NCBI GenBank assembly: GCA_006384855.1
Contig: VCJN01002929.1
Coordinates: 1-64,000 of the forward strand
Direction: 5' to 3'
Source of the DNA: Tetraselmis striata
Lineage: Eukaryota; Chlorophyta; Chlorodendrophyceae; Chlorodendrales; Chlorodendraceae
DNA length: 64,000 nt
Part shown: in pieces, positions 48,591-59,690 of the stretch
Layout: each line of letters starts with the position of its first letter
How positions within the stretch are numbered: the first letter of the stretch is position 1
Made by a program: the position numbers and the translations under genes
Notes under the pieces: model-generated
Seen by the model: only the letters and a program-made list of their open reading frames with translations
Databases searched by the model: none
Told to the model about the DNA's origin: nothing

Positions 48591-49026
48591 GGACCCCTGG
48601 CCCACCGGGAGCCGACGTCACTCGTGTATATATCGCCCTTGAGCGCCCCTTCTTGGACAACCTGGCTTGGCTTGGCGGTGAGGCGTGATCAGCCTCACCT
48701 CTCCGTTTTGCCGCTGCACCTCGCATGCACCCGGAGGGAACGGGGTGCGGTTGTGCCCTGAGGGGCGCCCGATATCCTTCTGGGCGCCCACCTTGTGCGC
48801 GGCAGGAGGTGTGTGCGTTGTGCGTGGGCCACGTGGCAGGCATTCCGGCGTCAACATGCCCAAAATTTGGCTACATTCGGAGCCTGCCACGGAAGGGCAG
48901 TACGGCGTAAGGTGTTTTGGGGGGAGAGGGGGGGGGGGGGGGGGGGGCTGCCCGCCCGGCCGGCTGCTCTCCCGCAGACGAGTGGACGCATGCACCTCCA
49001 GGGCGGCCTGGCGTTGCCCCGCCCCC

Positions 49027-50484
49027 TCACGAGACCTGCTTCTTGAGGTGGTTGAACACGCGGTTCTTGATCCACTCCTTGTCGTGCGGCTGGTAGGCCA
49101 TCGTCTTGGGGTCGTACCTGGGCGGGTCACCGAAACGGAAAGGGGGGGGGGGGGGGGGCAGAGGTCCGTCCGTCATCGGGCGGAACGGAGGCAGAGGATC
49201 GGGCGGCTGGTGGGGGGGTGGGCCTCAATCCCATTCCCGGCTATGCTGCGCAAGGCCAGGCTCAACACATGTGGGGGACTCCTTGTGGGGCCGCGGCTGG
49301 TGGCGCGCGGGCTCGTCATCATCCACGGGTGCCGACGCACCCAGACGACCCCGAAATACAAGCCTCCTCCGGAATCAGGCTTGCATGCAAGCTATATGAA
49401 CATTCGCTGCAGTCCCGCTGTGCTGCCGTCCACGTTTGCCCTCGGGCAGGATGGGCGGGTGTACGGGTATACCACTGCATCGGCCCCATGTTGCGGAGAT
49501 GTAGGGTTTCAAACCCTAAACTTCTAAAACCCGAGATATGCGGGGGCTGCCTTTGCGGCATGTGAAGCACGGAGGTGTCCAAGTTGTGGGGAGGGGCCGG
49601 TGTGATCCGCCACCATGTGCATGCCTCCGCGTCACGGAACTCTTTAAGCACCGGGCGGAATGCTGCCTGGTACCGCCGCTGTGTTCGATTCAGCCAAAAG
49701 TACGCCTAGTCCTCGCGCCATGGGGTTCCGGGCCAATCTGCCGGGGGTCCTCGGCTTCTCTGCATTCGTTCAGGCGAATCTGGACTCGATGGGGTAAACT
49801 CAGCCGAGACATGCGCCGGGGTGGGGGAGCGGGAAAATGAGGGGGGGGGGGGGGGGGGGGGCGTACACAAGGGCGCTCATGTCCACCTGCAAGAGGGAGG
49901 GGAAGCGTAGAGGAGGGAAGGTGGGGAGGGAGGGTCGGAGGGCACAGGGATGGGATCAGTCATCAGCGCCTGCCTGCCCACCCCATGGGGCCCGGTGTGT
50001 GTGTGGTGGTGGTGGGGGGCCGGGGGGGGGGGGGGGGGGGGGGCATTGAGGCAGTTCGGCAGCAATGGCGCGCACCAGGCTGTCGACGTAGCGGAAGAGG
50101 TCGGAGACTTCGTAGGTGATGTTTGGCAGGTTGGGGTTCAGCTCCTTCAGCTTCTGCTCAAACATCTGGCACACCCCTACAGGGGGGGGTGTGGGGGGGG
50201 GGGGGGGTCATCATCCTCCGCCTGCCTGACGGCGCGGCGTGACATGAGGAAACCACACATAAACCCCGCTCGGTACTGTCTAAGCATATATGTCAAGGCA
50301 GCCGTCAGGGGGTTCGCCTGGCGGAGCTCTCGGTGTGACATTCGCCGTATGAACGTGACGAGTCTGGGGGTGGAACAAGTGAGAGTTTAAACACGGGCCG
50401 CCGATTCTTGCTGGTGACCTTGTTGTTGCCGCGCCGGCACCCGCTACAGGGAGTATAGGGCCGTAAGGGGTCGAGAGGGGGTGA

Positions 50485-50515
<31 letters not shown>

Positions 50516-50953
50516 ACACCGTCCACAGCACTGGTGAGCGTCTCGTAGTCCATGTATGTCCTGGAGCCCTGGTGCAGCGTGGACTGCACCAGGATGATGG
50601 TGTGCCGGGCGTTGTGGGCCTGTGCCGCCACGCGTGCGGTGCGGAGGGGAGAAGAAAGGAGGGATTTGGGGGGTGCACAAGTGGGGTGAGCCCTCCCCTG
50701 CTCATCATTGTGGTCTGCCGGCGGCACCACCTGGAGCGCAGCTCGGCCCCTCTGCCCCCCTCCATCTGCCCTCTCGGCGCTGCAATTCCCGCCTCAGAAG
50801 ACATATGGCGGAGGCCCACGCGGCGGAAGAGCCGGTGAGAGGGGTGGTGGGTTGGACAGGTGGGGCGTGGGCGGAGGAGGAGGAGGGGGAGAGGGGGATG
50901 GGGGCAGGGGGTTATGAACAAGGTGAGGGTGGGCGAGCAGGGGGGCGGACCAT
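49027..50953 (-). CDS. ERH: Enhancer of rudimentary homolog (ERH)
   Basis: Minus-strand exons: 50619-50520, 50176-50076, 49886-49867 (a 20-nt microexon), 49117-49027 (TGA). All phases agree. The protein reads AHNARHTIILVQSTLHQGSR, TYMDYETLTSAVDGVCQMFE, QKLKELNPNLPNITYEVSDL and so on to HDKEWIKNRVFNHLKKQVS. With one N-terminal Met it has 104 residues, the same as human ERH, and resembles the plant start MANRHTIIL. The Met is probably on an upstream exon. A candidate ATG in CCACCATGG lies at 50953-50951, followed at once by GT, and would leave an exon coding only Met. This last step is inference. Known role: a small conserved nuclear protein linked to splicing, mRNA decay and chromatin complexes. 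Introns carry long C runs on the sense strand. Confidence 0.88.
49326..49450 (+). repeat. Dispersed intronic repeat, copy 2
   Basis: It begins GGTGCCGACGCACCCAGAC, with TTGCATGCAAGCTATATGAA and the CATTCGCTGCAGT region corresponding to copy 1. It lies in ERH intron 49118-49866, next to the telomere-like word at 49502-49533. Confidence 0.55.
49502..49533. repeat. Interstitial telomere-like hairpin
   Basis: TAGGGTTTCAAACCCTA is an almost perfect palindrome of telomere-like words. It is followed by AACTTCTAAAACCC inside an ERH intron. Confidence 0.75.
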
Positions 50954-52965
50954 GGTGGGAGACAGCGGCCGCTGCCGATCACCAACTACTCCCTCGCGCC
51001 TGCTCTATTACACGATACTCGAGCACTCGCCCCTCCCTCGGCCGCTCACGCCCGGCACGCCGCGGCCCTGCCCTCGCGCCTGCGTCTTCCGCTGCCTGGC
51101 CACCCGCGTTTCGCTGAGCCGTGCGGTCCAGTCACCAGATCGCGCGCGAGCTCCCGCCTGCTACTGTCACGCGTTTTGGACTGCCGATGACTGCTGTGAG
51201 GAGGCGGCAACGCTGCGGCTGCTGCTCATCACCGCGATGGCTGCCGCTACTGGCGGTGCGCGCACCGCGCCGCGGATGAAAATGGTAGCTAGGCGGTGCT
51301 TGTCTGATGGGCGGCTGGGCGGGAAGCCCTGAAACACGACCTGCAACGAATCGTGCGACTAAAACCTGACGCACCTGGTCAATCCGCCCCTGCTCTGTTT
51401 GAGGGGTCACGAACACCCTACCAACACTCCATTTGAAACCTCATCATATACCCTAGAGCGCCCACAATTACGTGATCCATGACGTCAGAGGCCACAGCAT
51501 CACACGTACACCTATACAATTGTATACAATTATTATTTACACTTACGGACGAATCCCCTGCAACACCAGCGTTAGATCACGTAATAGATGCCACGTATCG
51601 AGTACAGGTACCGAGACATGCACCGATACAGGCAATGAACAGGACCTATTTTTGGTCCTGACGAAAATATTGGTCCGGTTTTTTCTATCCTGCTGAACTA
51701 CCCGTATAAATCGATATTCTGTGTGTATTGTCTCCTTACATCCTTAAGAAATGTCCCGGCAAACAGATCGCTGTGGGAAGTTCGCCCTAGGACATCGGCC
51801 GAAGCCGCCCCAGCACTTGACCTCTGCGCCATACGCACTCGTAGGTCTGGCATAGCCCTTTAATAAACCATTGCCTCAGCATCCGAACCACGAAGGACTA
51901 ATGCATCAACCGGGTAAACCCAGGCCAGGACACGCCGGGGCGATAATAACGACGAAATACATCGACCAGGAGTCCCGCCCGGGACCTCTCGCATACGATG
52001 ATACGAGACGACCGCTCATCAACCGAGCGGACAAGGAATGTACCTTGTAATTAATAACCTTGTAGAGTCGCCTGTACTGCTGTACAGCGAGATGAGGGTC
52101 GAGAGTACTGGTAGCGAGTGCAGGCCAACCGCCACCGCGGCGCGTAGTCGCTACAGCAGGGCATAGTGGCGAACGTCGCCATCGTACACGGGCTGCAGCG
52201 CCAACAAGACGATCGACAAGCCATAGTCGCTGCACTACGCGCACAGCACCCGCTGGCACAACGGAAGCGGCTCTGCGTCTTCACCGCGTTGGTCGCCGTT
52301 CCCAGGAGCAGGAGCTAACCTCACTGGCCGCGATTTACGTGGAGCTGCGCTGCGTGAGACTGACGCCAGGGTGCCGCCGGCCGTGTGGGCGATAGAAGCA
52401 GCGAGTCGGCGGGTCGGCACATCCGAGAGAGAGCCGAGCGGGGGCACCATGGTCTGGTGCGTCTCCCCTTTCCAGCCCCTATATCCCTTCGTCGGGCTGA
52501 CGCCGAGCAACAGGAGGGTGCGGTGGAGGAGATGGGGACTGGTGTACGGTGGTGGTGGCCGAGCAACCCCCCCCCCCCACCACCACCACCACCACCACCA
52601 AGTGCGCTCGCTCCTGTCGCGGACCCGGGTGAGCGTCAGTGTGGGGTTACTCGAGCCCCCCCCCCCCTCCCCCCCACGCCCCCAGCCCCGCCCGGACGAT
52701 AGTAGAAACTAGTACAGCGCCTTAAGGGCAGCCCTTCCCGGCAGCAATCCAGTTCCGTACCGCCCGGTGTCACCGACAGCTCCCGCTGTAGTCAATGCCA
52801 TTCCACAGGGCTAAATACTGGGGGCGAGTGACGGAGTTTACCACCGTCGAGAACCCCCCGGAGTCAAAACACCCGAGGCGCCGTACAGCACTCGCCGGCG
52901 TGGCTTCCCTGGCGGCCGGGGCTCACAGGCGGCTGCGCGCATTCGACCCGTCCCCGCACCCGCAG
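50954..52965. other. Intergenic region between ERH and the P2X-like gene
   Basis: No gene is recognised. It should contain the promoters of both divergent genes and the missing N-terminal exon of the P2X-like gene. A (CAC)n tract lies near 52577-52600 and TAGTCGCT words at 52149 and 52224. Confidence 0.45.
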
Positions 52966-55900
52966 GTGGAATGAGGGCGTGTTTGATAGCCCGTGCTGGC
53001 GCGCGGTCGCGCCGGCGTTTGGCTTCATCGCCAACAAGAATGTCGGCATCAACGACTGGCGCCTCGTGAGCCCCCCCCCCCCCCCCCCCCCCAAGCCGTC
53101 CCCGGCCCCATTGCCTCGACCCTCCCTCCCTTTTTATCCCCCGCGCAACCTCATCTTGCCTCCGCCCCGAAGAGGGGCGCTCTTCTGCGCGGAACGATGC
53201 GACAATACGAATATGCAGCGAGCCTCGTAATGTGCGGTGCCGTATTCACGTCCGCCAACGCCTCCGTAGCCAGCTGCTCTGTAGCCACCTGCATCATGGT
53301 CTCATGGAAGCCTTGCTTAGCACCTGACCGCCCAGCCCATGTGCCGCCTGTGTGCCGTGGCTCGCAGGGTGTGATGTTCCGCTTCTTCCAGATGTGTGTG
53401 CTCGCGTACGTGGCATGGGACGTGGTGAACCAGAAGTCCTACCTGTACCGCGAGGTAGGGAGCAGAATCGATGGGGGGGGGGGGGGGGGGGGCAACAACC
53501 GAATGGCGCTGCTGATGCCTGGCAGTGGTGCCATTTCACTACCCCCCCCCCTCTCTCCCTCTCCCCCTCCATCATCTCATCCGCCCTGCATGACCCTCCC
53601 CCCCCCCCCCTCCCAACCAGGTCCCCCAGATCAACTTCCAGCCGATCATCGCCGGCGACGCAAACCTGACCCGGGCCATGGAGGAGGTAAGAGGTCAATG
53701 CGGGTTAAGTTGGGCAGTAAGGCGAGGGGCGGGGAAGCGGTGGTGTGCATGTGCCCTCCGGCTTACCCTCTATTGAGTGCACGTTGACCCCCGCCCCCGG
53801 CCCTTTGTGCGCCGCCGCGCAGTCTCTGACGAACCCGCCAAGGTACTGCACCAACAGCAGCAGCTACGAGTACACGCTGGAGGCCAGCAGCGGCGGCGCC
53901 TCGGCGTCATTTGGCAACAACGGCAGCACCCCGCTCGAGTGAGGGCTCGACCCACCGTACCTGTCTGGGTCGGTTCGCAACACCCCTCTGAGGGAGCTCC
54001 CAATCGCACGGCTTTTGAGATAGCGCCCCCCCCCCCCCCCCTCCCCCCGGCCTGTCTGCGCAGGTGCTTGATCCTGGATGGCGACATCGTGGCAACCACC
54101 ATCGGCCCCGACACGGTACCCCCCCCCCCCCCCCCCCCAACCCGAACCCTCTTGCCACCACCTCATACACTGCGCTTGCTGGGCCCTTGCAGCTCTTGCT
54201 CTTCTCTAGAACTATACACTCGTCAGCCCGCGCAGCAGAAAGGGAACTGCGAATAGGAACCGCCTCACCTGCCACAGGCCAAATACAGATCACAGAAACC
54301 ATGGGTGCCGGCGCATATAAACCCTTAGTATCAGCCTCAAACTTGGCTCGCACGCAATATTTAGGTGTAAACACTGTAGTTCTGCTACAGTGTCGTCTAC
54401 ATTTGACCTCTGGCAGGCAGGGCAGGTGCGCAGGCGCTGTGTTCTTGTTGCCCCCGTACAGGGAACGTCCCTGTCGGTTGCATATGCACAACTATGTCGC
54501 GGGTGAGAATGTGCCCCTTGTGGATGACCGAGCGGCGGCTGACGGCGCACATGTGGCCGTGCGAGGGCAGATCATGTTTGCGACGTACATCCGCGAGGAG
54601 GTCACCCGCACGCGCGACAACGTCACCGCCCTCGCGGACTGCCCCGACAAGGCGACCGTGTACACGGAGGACGGCCAGTACGCGCTGGACCCCACCTTCC
54701 TCAGCGGCCGCTGCTCCTACAAGCTGATCAAGGTGCTCAAGCGCGAGGCCGGCCGCAACCCGCCCGTGCATGCCCCTGCCGTCATCTCCGCCATCTCCGG
54801 GCCCTGCCAACAGTACCCTGCAAGTGAATGCATTTCACTTGCGGGTGCTGGCGCGCCTAGAATACGAGCCCGCGATACGGGTGCCGGCGCGGTAGTAAGG
54901 GGCGGTAACAACGGGCGATTATTACCGTATTTGCTTCGGTAATATGGGGCGGATAAGCGGAACCCGCCCTACCTCCCAGAGGTCAAATCTAGACGATGCG
55001 ATGGCGATTGTTCTTATGGGCTTGCATGCAGGCCCAACTTGGGGCTGGTGATAAGGGTTCCTGGAGGCGCGCCGGTACCCGAATGCCGTCCGATTGCGCC
55101 CGCATGCAACCTGTCGGCAAGAACACTTGGCTTTCTTGCACCGGATTCCGCTGGAGAAGCCTATGCGAAAAGTGATCTTGGTGTCATGGCTTTATGCAGT
55201 CAATATTGTGGTCGGGAGGTCAATGCAGCCCTCGAAGCTGGTGGTGGTGGTGGTGGTGGAACCCAAAGCACATGTATGGCATGTGCGTCGCTACGTGTTC
55301 TCACAAGGGCGTGTAGTCTCTGCGGCTCGTGAGCGCTCATGGGGATGCCCGGCCGGGCGACGTACCCGCTGACGCGCCGCCGCGCTTTCGCGCGCAGCAC
55401 TCCCTGCCGGTGGCCCCCGAGAACATGACCCTCGGCTTCAGCTTCTCGTACACCGCCCAGAGCAGCGACATCCGCGCCTCGGGCAACTCGGGCGACCTGA
55501 CGTGCAGCTTGAAGGCCGACATTGACGAGGACGTCACCCAAACCTTTGCCGGTGCACCACACGCCCCCATCACATGACGATATACATGGCGACATCAACG
55601 GGCGGTTTCATGGTGATTCAAGGCGGCCAATGGCGCACAGAGGACTGAACATTTGGTTATGTGTGTGTGTTTGTGTGTCTGCGCCCATCTCTTGTGCCGG
55701 CTGTCCTCAATGCCAGATGGCCAATTCGTGATCTCCGTACGCCCAAGCCGCTCCCTCCCAACCCTTTCCTCCCCAGCTTAACGCAAAACGCCTGCATGTT
55801 TGCCGGTGTAAAGGAAATCGGCTCTCCATGGGCGCCCTGCACGTGTTGTCTCTGTGTTGGGCTGGCGGCGGCTGCTCTGACGTGCGCGGTTGAACTCCCG

Positions 55901-58900
55901 CAGATGCCGATCTGGAGGTGGTTGGAGATGGCGCACGTGGACCTTGACGAGGACATCGCGCAGCGGGACAACCTTGCGCAAGGGGCGAACTCGGACCTAT
56001 CGGTGAACGGCACCCTTCCTATGGCCAGGTGACCCCCCTCTTACCGTCTTCGCCCATCCCCCCCCCCCCCCCCCTGCACTCAGCCGTCCTTCTCCCCTTT
56101 GCGGCCTGGTCCTTTGAATGGTTCCCATGTCGCTGCACCGGTGTGGCATTGCTGATGCGGCGCCTCCCCCCCCCCCCCCCCCCCCCTGCTGCCTGCGTAC
56201 GCTGTGCGGTGTCCCGCAGGGTGACGGGCGTGCAGTTCCAGGTGTCAGTCAGCCTGTACAACGAGGGGCTGCAGCCGTACGGCCAGGCCGGCCGCAACGA
56301 GCGGGTGTGCAACATCGAGGTGGGCCCAACCCTTGACGCTGCTGTCGCCCCTCATCCGCTGTCACCTCTAAAAGCAAACCCCACTACGGGCGTTCTCCCA
56401 CTTCCAAGAGCTTGCATTTCGATTCTTACAGCATACCCGAGGTGCTGGCTTCACTGTTCTTCAGTTTGTACTGACGAATCAGCCATTGGTTCGTCTGGAT
56501 GTGAGCTCAAGAGAGCAGCGCACGTGTTCATGAATTGCGTTTGTGCAAGCATGCCCTATGCTCATATATAATATGCAGACGGCAAATATGGATGGACATC
56601 ACTATACTTCTCCACAAATAGTACGGACGGCCGGCACGGGGTCGTCAAAGGATGCTAACAATCGACAGTGGGATCATTTTCGTGCTACACATTGGGTGAA
56701 GTAGCACAGCGAGTACCCCCCCCCCCCCCCCCCCTCCAAACCTTGGCTCTCAAATGCTTGCTGTCCGCTAACCCCACGCCCCCTGCCGCCGCCTTCCCCA
56801 ACTCAATGCGCAGCTGAAGCCCACGCTGTTCTGGACGCCGGGCCCCACCCAAGTCTTCCGGCTGTGGGACCAGCTGCCCAACATCGGCCTCTCCTCCGTC
56901 CAGCCGTACGGCATCCTCTTCACCTTCCAGGGCGGAGGTGCGCGCGCTCCCACCGCCCACCCGCGGCTGCCCCCCCCCCCCCCCCCCCCCCCCCCTCTCC
57001 CTGGGCTTCGTCCCGCTCATGAGTGGTTTGTTTCTGATTGCATGCCACATCGTGCGCTTAGGTAGCCAAGTCACAAATGCGCCCCCCGCGGTACCATAAA
57101 TTTGGGCTCGCGGGTCGCAGAGTATGTGTTGTTGTTTTGCATCAGCTGGTCGGATATTTGGCGATGTATTGATGGCGCGTCCTGATAGATGTCCAGATAT
57201 ATACACCGCGTTTCCTTCTTCACGCGGGGGGCGGCCAGCAGTAGCACATAGGTAACCCACATGTGGGTAGGTAGCTTGACTGCCATGACGCCTTCACAAC
57301 TGGTCAAGTTGTGGACATCGTGTGCTCCACGGGATGGGTCGGTCGGAATGGATTTCGTCCACCTTGATTGCGTTGCGCCTGGCACCCGCAGGCAGCTTCG
57401 GCACTTTCTCGTACAAGAACCTCATCACCGCGCTGATCGCGGGCGCGGTGCTGCTCAACGTGGCGCACACCGTCACGACGTACGTGGCCCTCTACACCCT
57501 GGGCGTCCGGAGCAAGCTGTACGGCAACTTCATCAACGAGAAGGTGACGCCGCGGACCGCGACCGCTCCCCTCTGCGTAGACCTGAATGATCTTGCACCC
57601 CACGCCGCCGGGGATACACACTGACGCCGCACTGCGTGCCGCTTCCGCGCGGGTTTGCAGTGCGACTACAAGCGCGAGTTTGCCCGCTACGCGGCGCAGT
57701 CCCTCATCGCCGGCGACTTTTTCCGCCGGCAGGACGTCAACAGCACCGAGTCCCTCGACAGAGCGGAGATCTACAAGTACGAGCGGCTGACCTCATCGCG
57801 TGGCTCCGGACAGCGCCTCGGGGTGGGCGGGCAGCACACCGATTTCTGCCTGGCCCCGGCTGGCCCCGGCGGTCCCGTCTGACACCGGGCGCGTGCTGAT
57901 CCCGCAGGTCGCTGGCCGGCCTCTTTGATGGGAAGCTTCCTGTGGATGAGCTCGCAGCGCTGACGGACTTTGTGATCAAAGTGGGAGACAGGACCAAGAG
58001 CAAGGTACAGCCACGGCCATCTGGCTGGGAACCCCCCCCCCCTTGACCTGAAAAAACCTTGACCTGCCGCCTGCGAGGCTGTTGCTGCTCCTGCTCGGCC
58101 AGAAATGTACACCTTCCCACAAAAGTCTCCCCCCCCCCCCCCCCCCCACCCAAAGTCATACGACACGCGGGAATTCAATGTTGGGATGGTATACGGCAAT
58201 ATTACTATATGCCATTCGACCAACCGCAAGTATGCTCAATCGTAGCTGGGTGTATCGTCGCTAATCGGGAAATATCGCTTACTTTGGCGCAGAGAAGTCG
58301 CAGACAAAGTGGCAGACACGCTGCAACAGTGCCCCAATTTCAGCACTGTAAGCGGTTTCGGAGCATATACATAACGTTTTTTGCCAAGTATAGGTGCATT
58401 TGTCGAGGCTGTCGCTGCTCCTGCTCGGCCAGAAATGTACGTAATGCCACGTTATTCGTAATCGGGAGAAAATGTAATTCTGCCAATGAAGGCACAATGT
58501 ACAGTCGCTCGGAGAAGTTGGATTATTTACAGCAGTATCTCACGCTGCGCGCTCGTGCTGTATTTCCCGCCGTGCATCACTCGCACTCACCGTGTCACTC
58601 CCACGTATAAACATGCAGTCAAGGAGGGACCATGTCCGTGTCGCACCACCGGCCGCGACTTTGACACGGTAAAAGAGCACAGCGAAACTCGGCCAGTACT
58701 TACCGGGTCGCTCCAGTCGCAGAGACTCGCGCGTGGTCGATTCGCACTAGTAGGCGGACCGTCACAGCCACTGCCAGCAGCTCCCGGCTGCCATCCGTAA
58801 GCTCGTCCGACTTCGATGTCGACTTGAGGCACGAGATATGCTGCGGTCAAGGCGCCGCTCGGCTCCGTCGGTGTGTATTCCTTCAAATCCATTTCGGTAC

Positions 58901-59690
58901 TCTTTGGACAGCGCGGTTTAGTGCGGAAACTCGGAATCGGGCAGCTTCCGGATGAGTCGCCGCTCGCCTTGCGACAGCGAAAGTTGCAAGCCCCGCGTGC
59001 CCTTGAGCATGCGGCGAAGGGTGTGGTGTCGTTGTCAACATCCGCTCCAGTGACGGCAGGGTGGGTGGGGGGGGGGGGGGGGGGGGGGGGGGGGAGAATA
59101 CTCAGCTCACGGCTGCGCCTCCTTCCTGGCGGGTGCAGTTGGATGGGGAGGAGACGCGCGTGGAGGGCGAGATCAGCATGGAGGAGTGGCTCAACGTCTT
59201 CACGGACGACCGCTGCACGATGGGCATGCTCCGCAAGATCATCGACTCCGGTGCGCACAGCCGCACCCCGCCTGTAGTGCGTCCGGGTGCCGGCGCACCT
59301 CAAAGCCTACACAAGCCTCACATCGGGCTGCATGCAACCTATAAGGAAAAACGCTTTCGCTTCGTTATGGTTTCGTCTGCATTTTACATCTGGCGGGCTG
59401 GACGGGTTCTCAAAGGCAGTGCTCTTGTCGCTGCCGCGTCGGCGCCTACACCAAATGATCGACGCCGGCATTGCTGCCCGAGATGGCTGCGATGCTGGGA
59501 TCACAGGGGGGCCGGGGGGGGGGGGGGGGGGGGGGGGCTGACTTGTGGTGTGGGGTAGGCAGAGTACAACGAGGAGGAGCGCGCGGAGCTGGAGGTGCCC
59601 GCCTCACCCTGCAAGGCGGACGTGGAGGCCGAGAAGGGCGAGTACAACGAAGGCGCGCCAAACAGCGGCGGTCCACCACCAATGATCTAG
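52966..59690 (+). CDS. P2X-like ligand-gated cation channel (N-terminal exon not found)
   Basis: Exons: 52966-53065, 53368-53454, 53621-53686, 53823-53938, 54064-54115, about 54571-54765, 55398-55532, 55904-56028, 56220-56319, 56814-56937, 57392-57543, 57661-57776, 57908-58004, 59139-59250, 59563-59690 (TAG). Phases agree throughout, giving 567 residues. TM1 follows the family pattern (VGINDWRL, GVMFRFFQMCVLAYVAWDVV). A long ectodomain with six Cys includes APENMTLGFSFSY and PIWRWLEMAHVD. The pre-TM2 signature is PYGILFTFQGGGSFGTFSYK, then TM2 (NLITALIAGAVLLNVAHTVT). The cytoplasmic tail is acidic. P2X channels are trimers; animal and some algal and amoebal members are opened by ATP and pass Ca2+. 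The usual K-x-K-G motif after TM1 and the Lys before the YGIRF block are not visible, so ligand use is uncertain. Least sure are the start of exon 6 and the donor at 55532 (GTCACC). Confidence 0.82.
54303..54430 (+). repeat. Dispersed intronic repeat, copy 3
   Basis: It begins GGGTGCCGGCGCATATAAAC and continues with GTTCTGCTACAGTGTCGTCT and ACATTTGACCTCTGGCAGGC, as in copy 1. It lies in the intron before exon 6 of the P2X-like gene. Confidence 0.65.
58074..58441. repeat. 36-bp direct repeat in P2X intron 13
   Basis: GAGGCTGTTGCTGCTCCTGC followed by TCGGCCAGAAATGTAC occurs near 58076-58111, and with one change near 58406-58441. The 1.1-kb intron between exons 13 and 14 is lower in GC than the exons and may hold an insertion bounded by these repeats. 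Confidence 0.75.
59285..59410 (+). repeat. Dispersed intronic repeat, copy 4
   Basis: It begins GGTGCCGGCGCACCTCAAAG, then GGGCTGCATGCAACCTATAA, GTTTCGTCTGCATTTTACAT and CTGGCGGGCTGG, parallel to copies 1 and 3. It sits in the last intron of the P2X-like gene. Confidence 0.65.

Noticed and set aside
50622..51332. 236-codon forward ORF
   Set aside because: It overlaps the antisense of ERH exon and intron sequence, is low-complexity and matches no family. ERH on the other strand explains the conserved part.
52966..59690. HAP2/GCS1-type gamete fusogen
   Set aside because: First considered because of a long Cys-containing ectodomain. The two membrane segments, the GVMFRFFQ start and the YGILFTFQGGG signature fit P2X instead.
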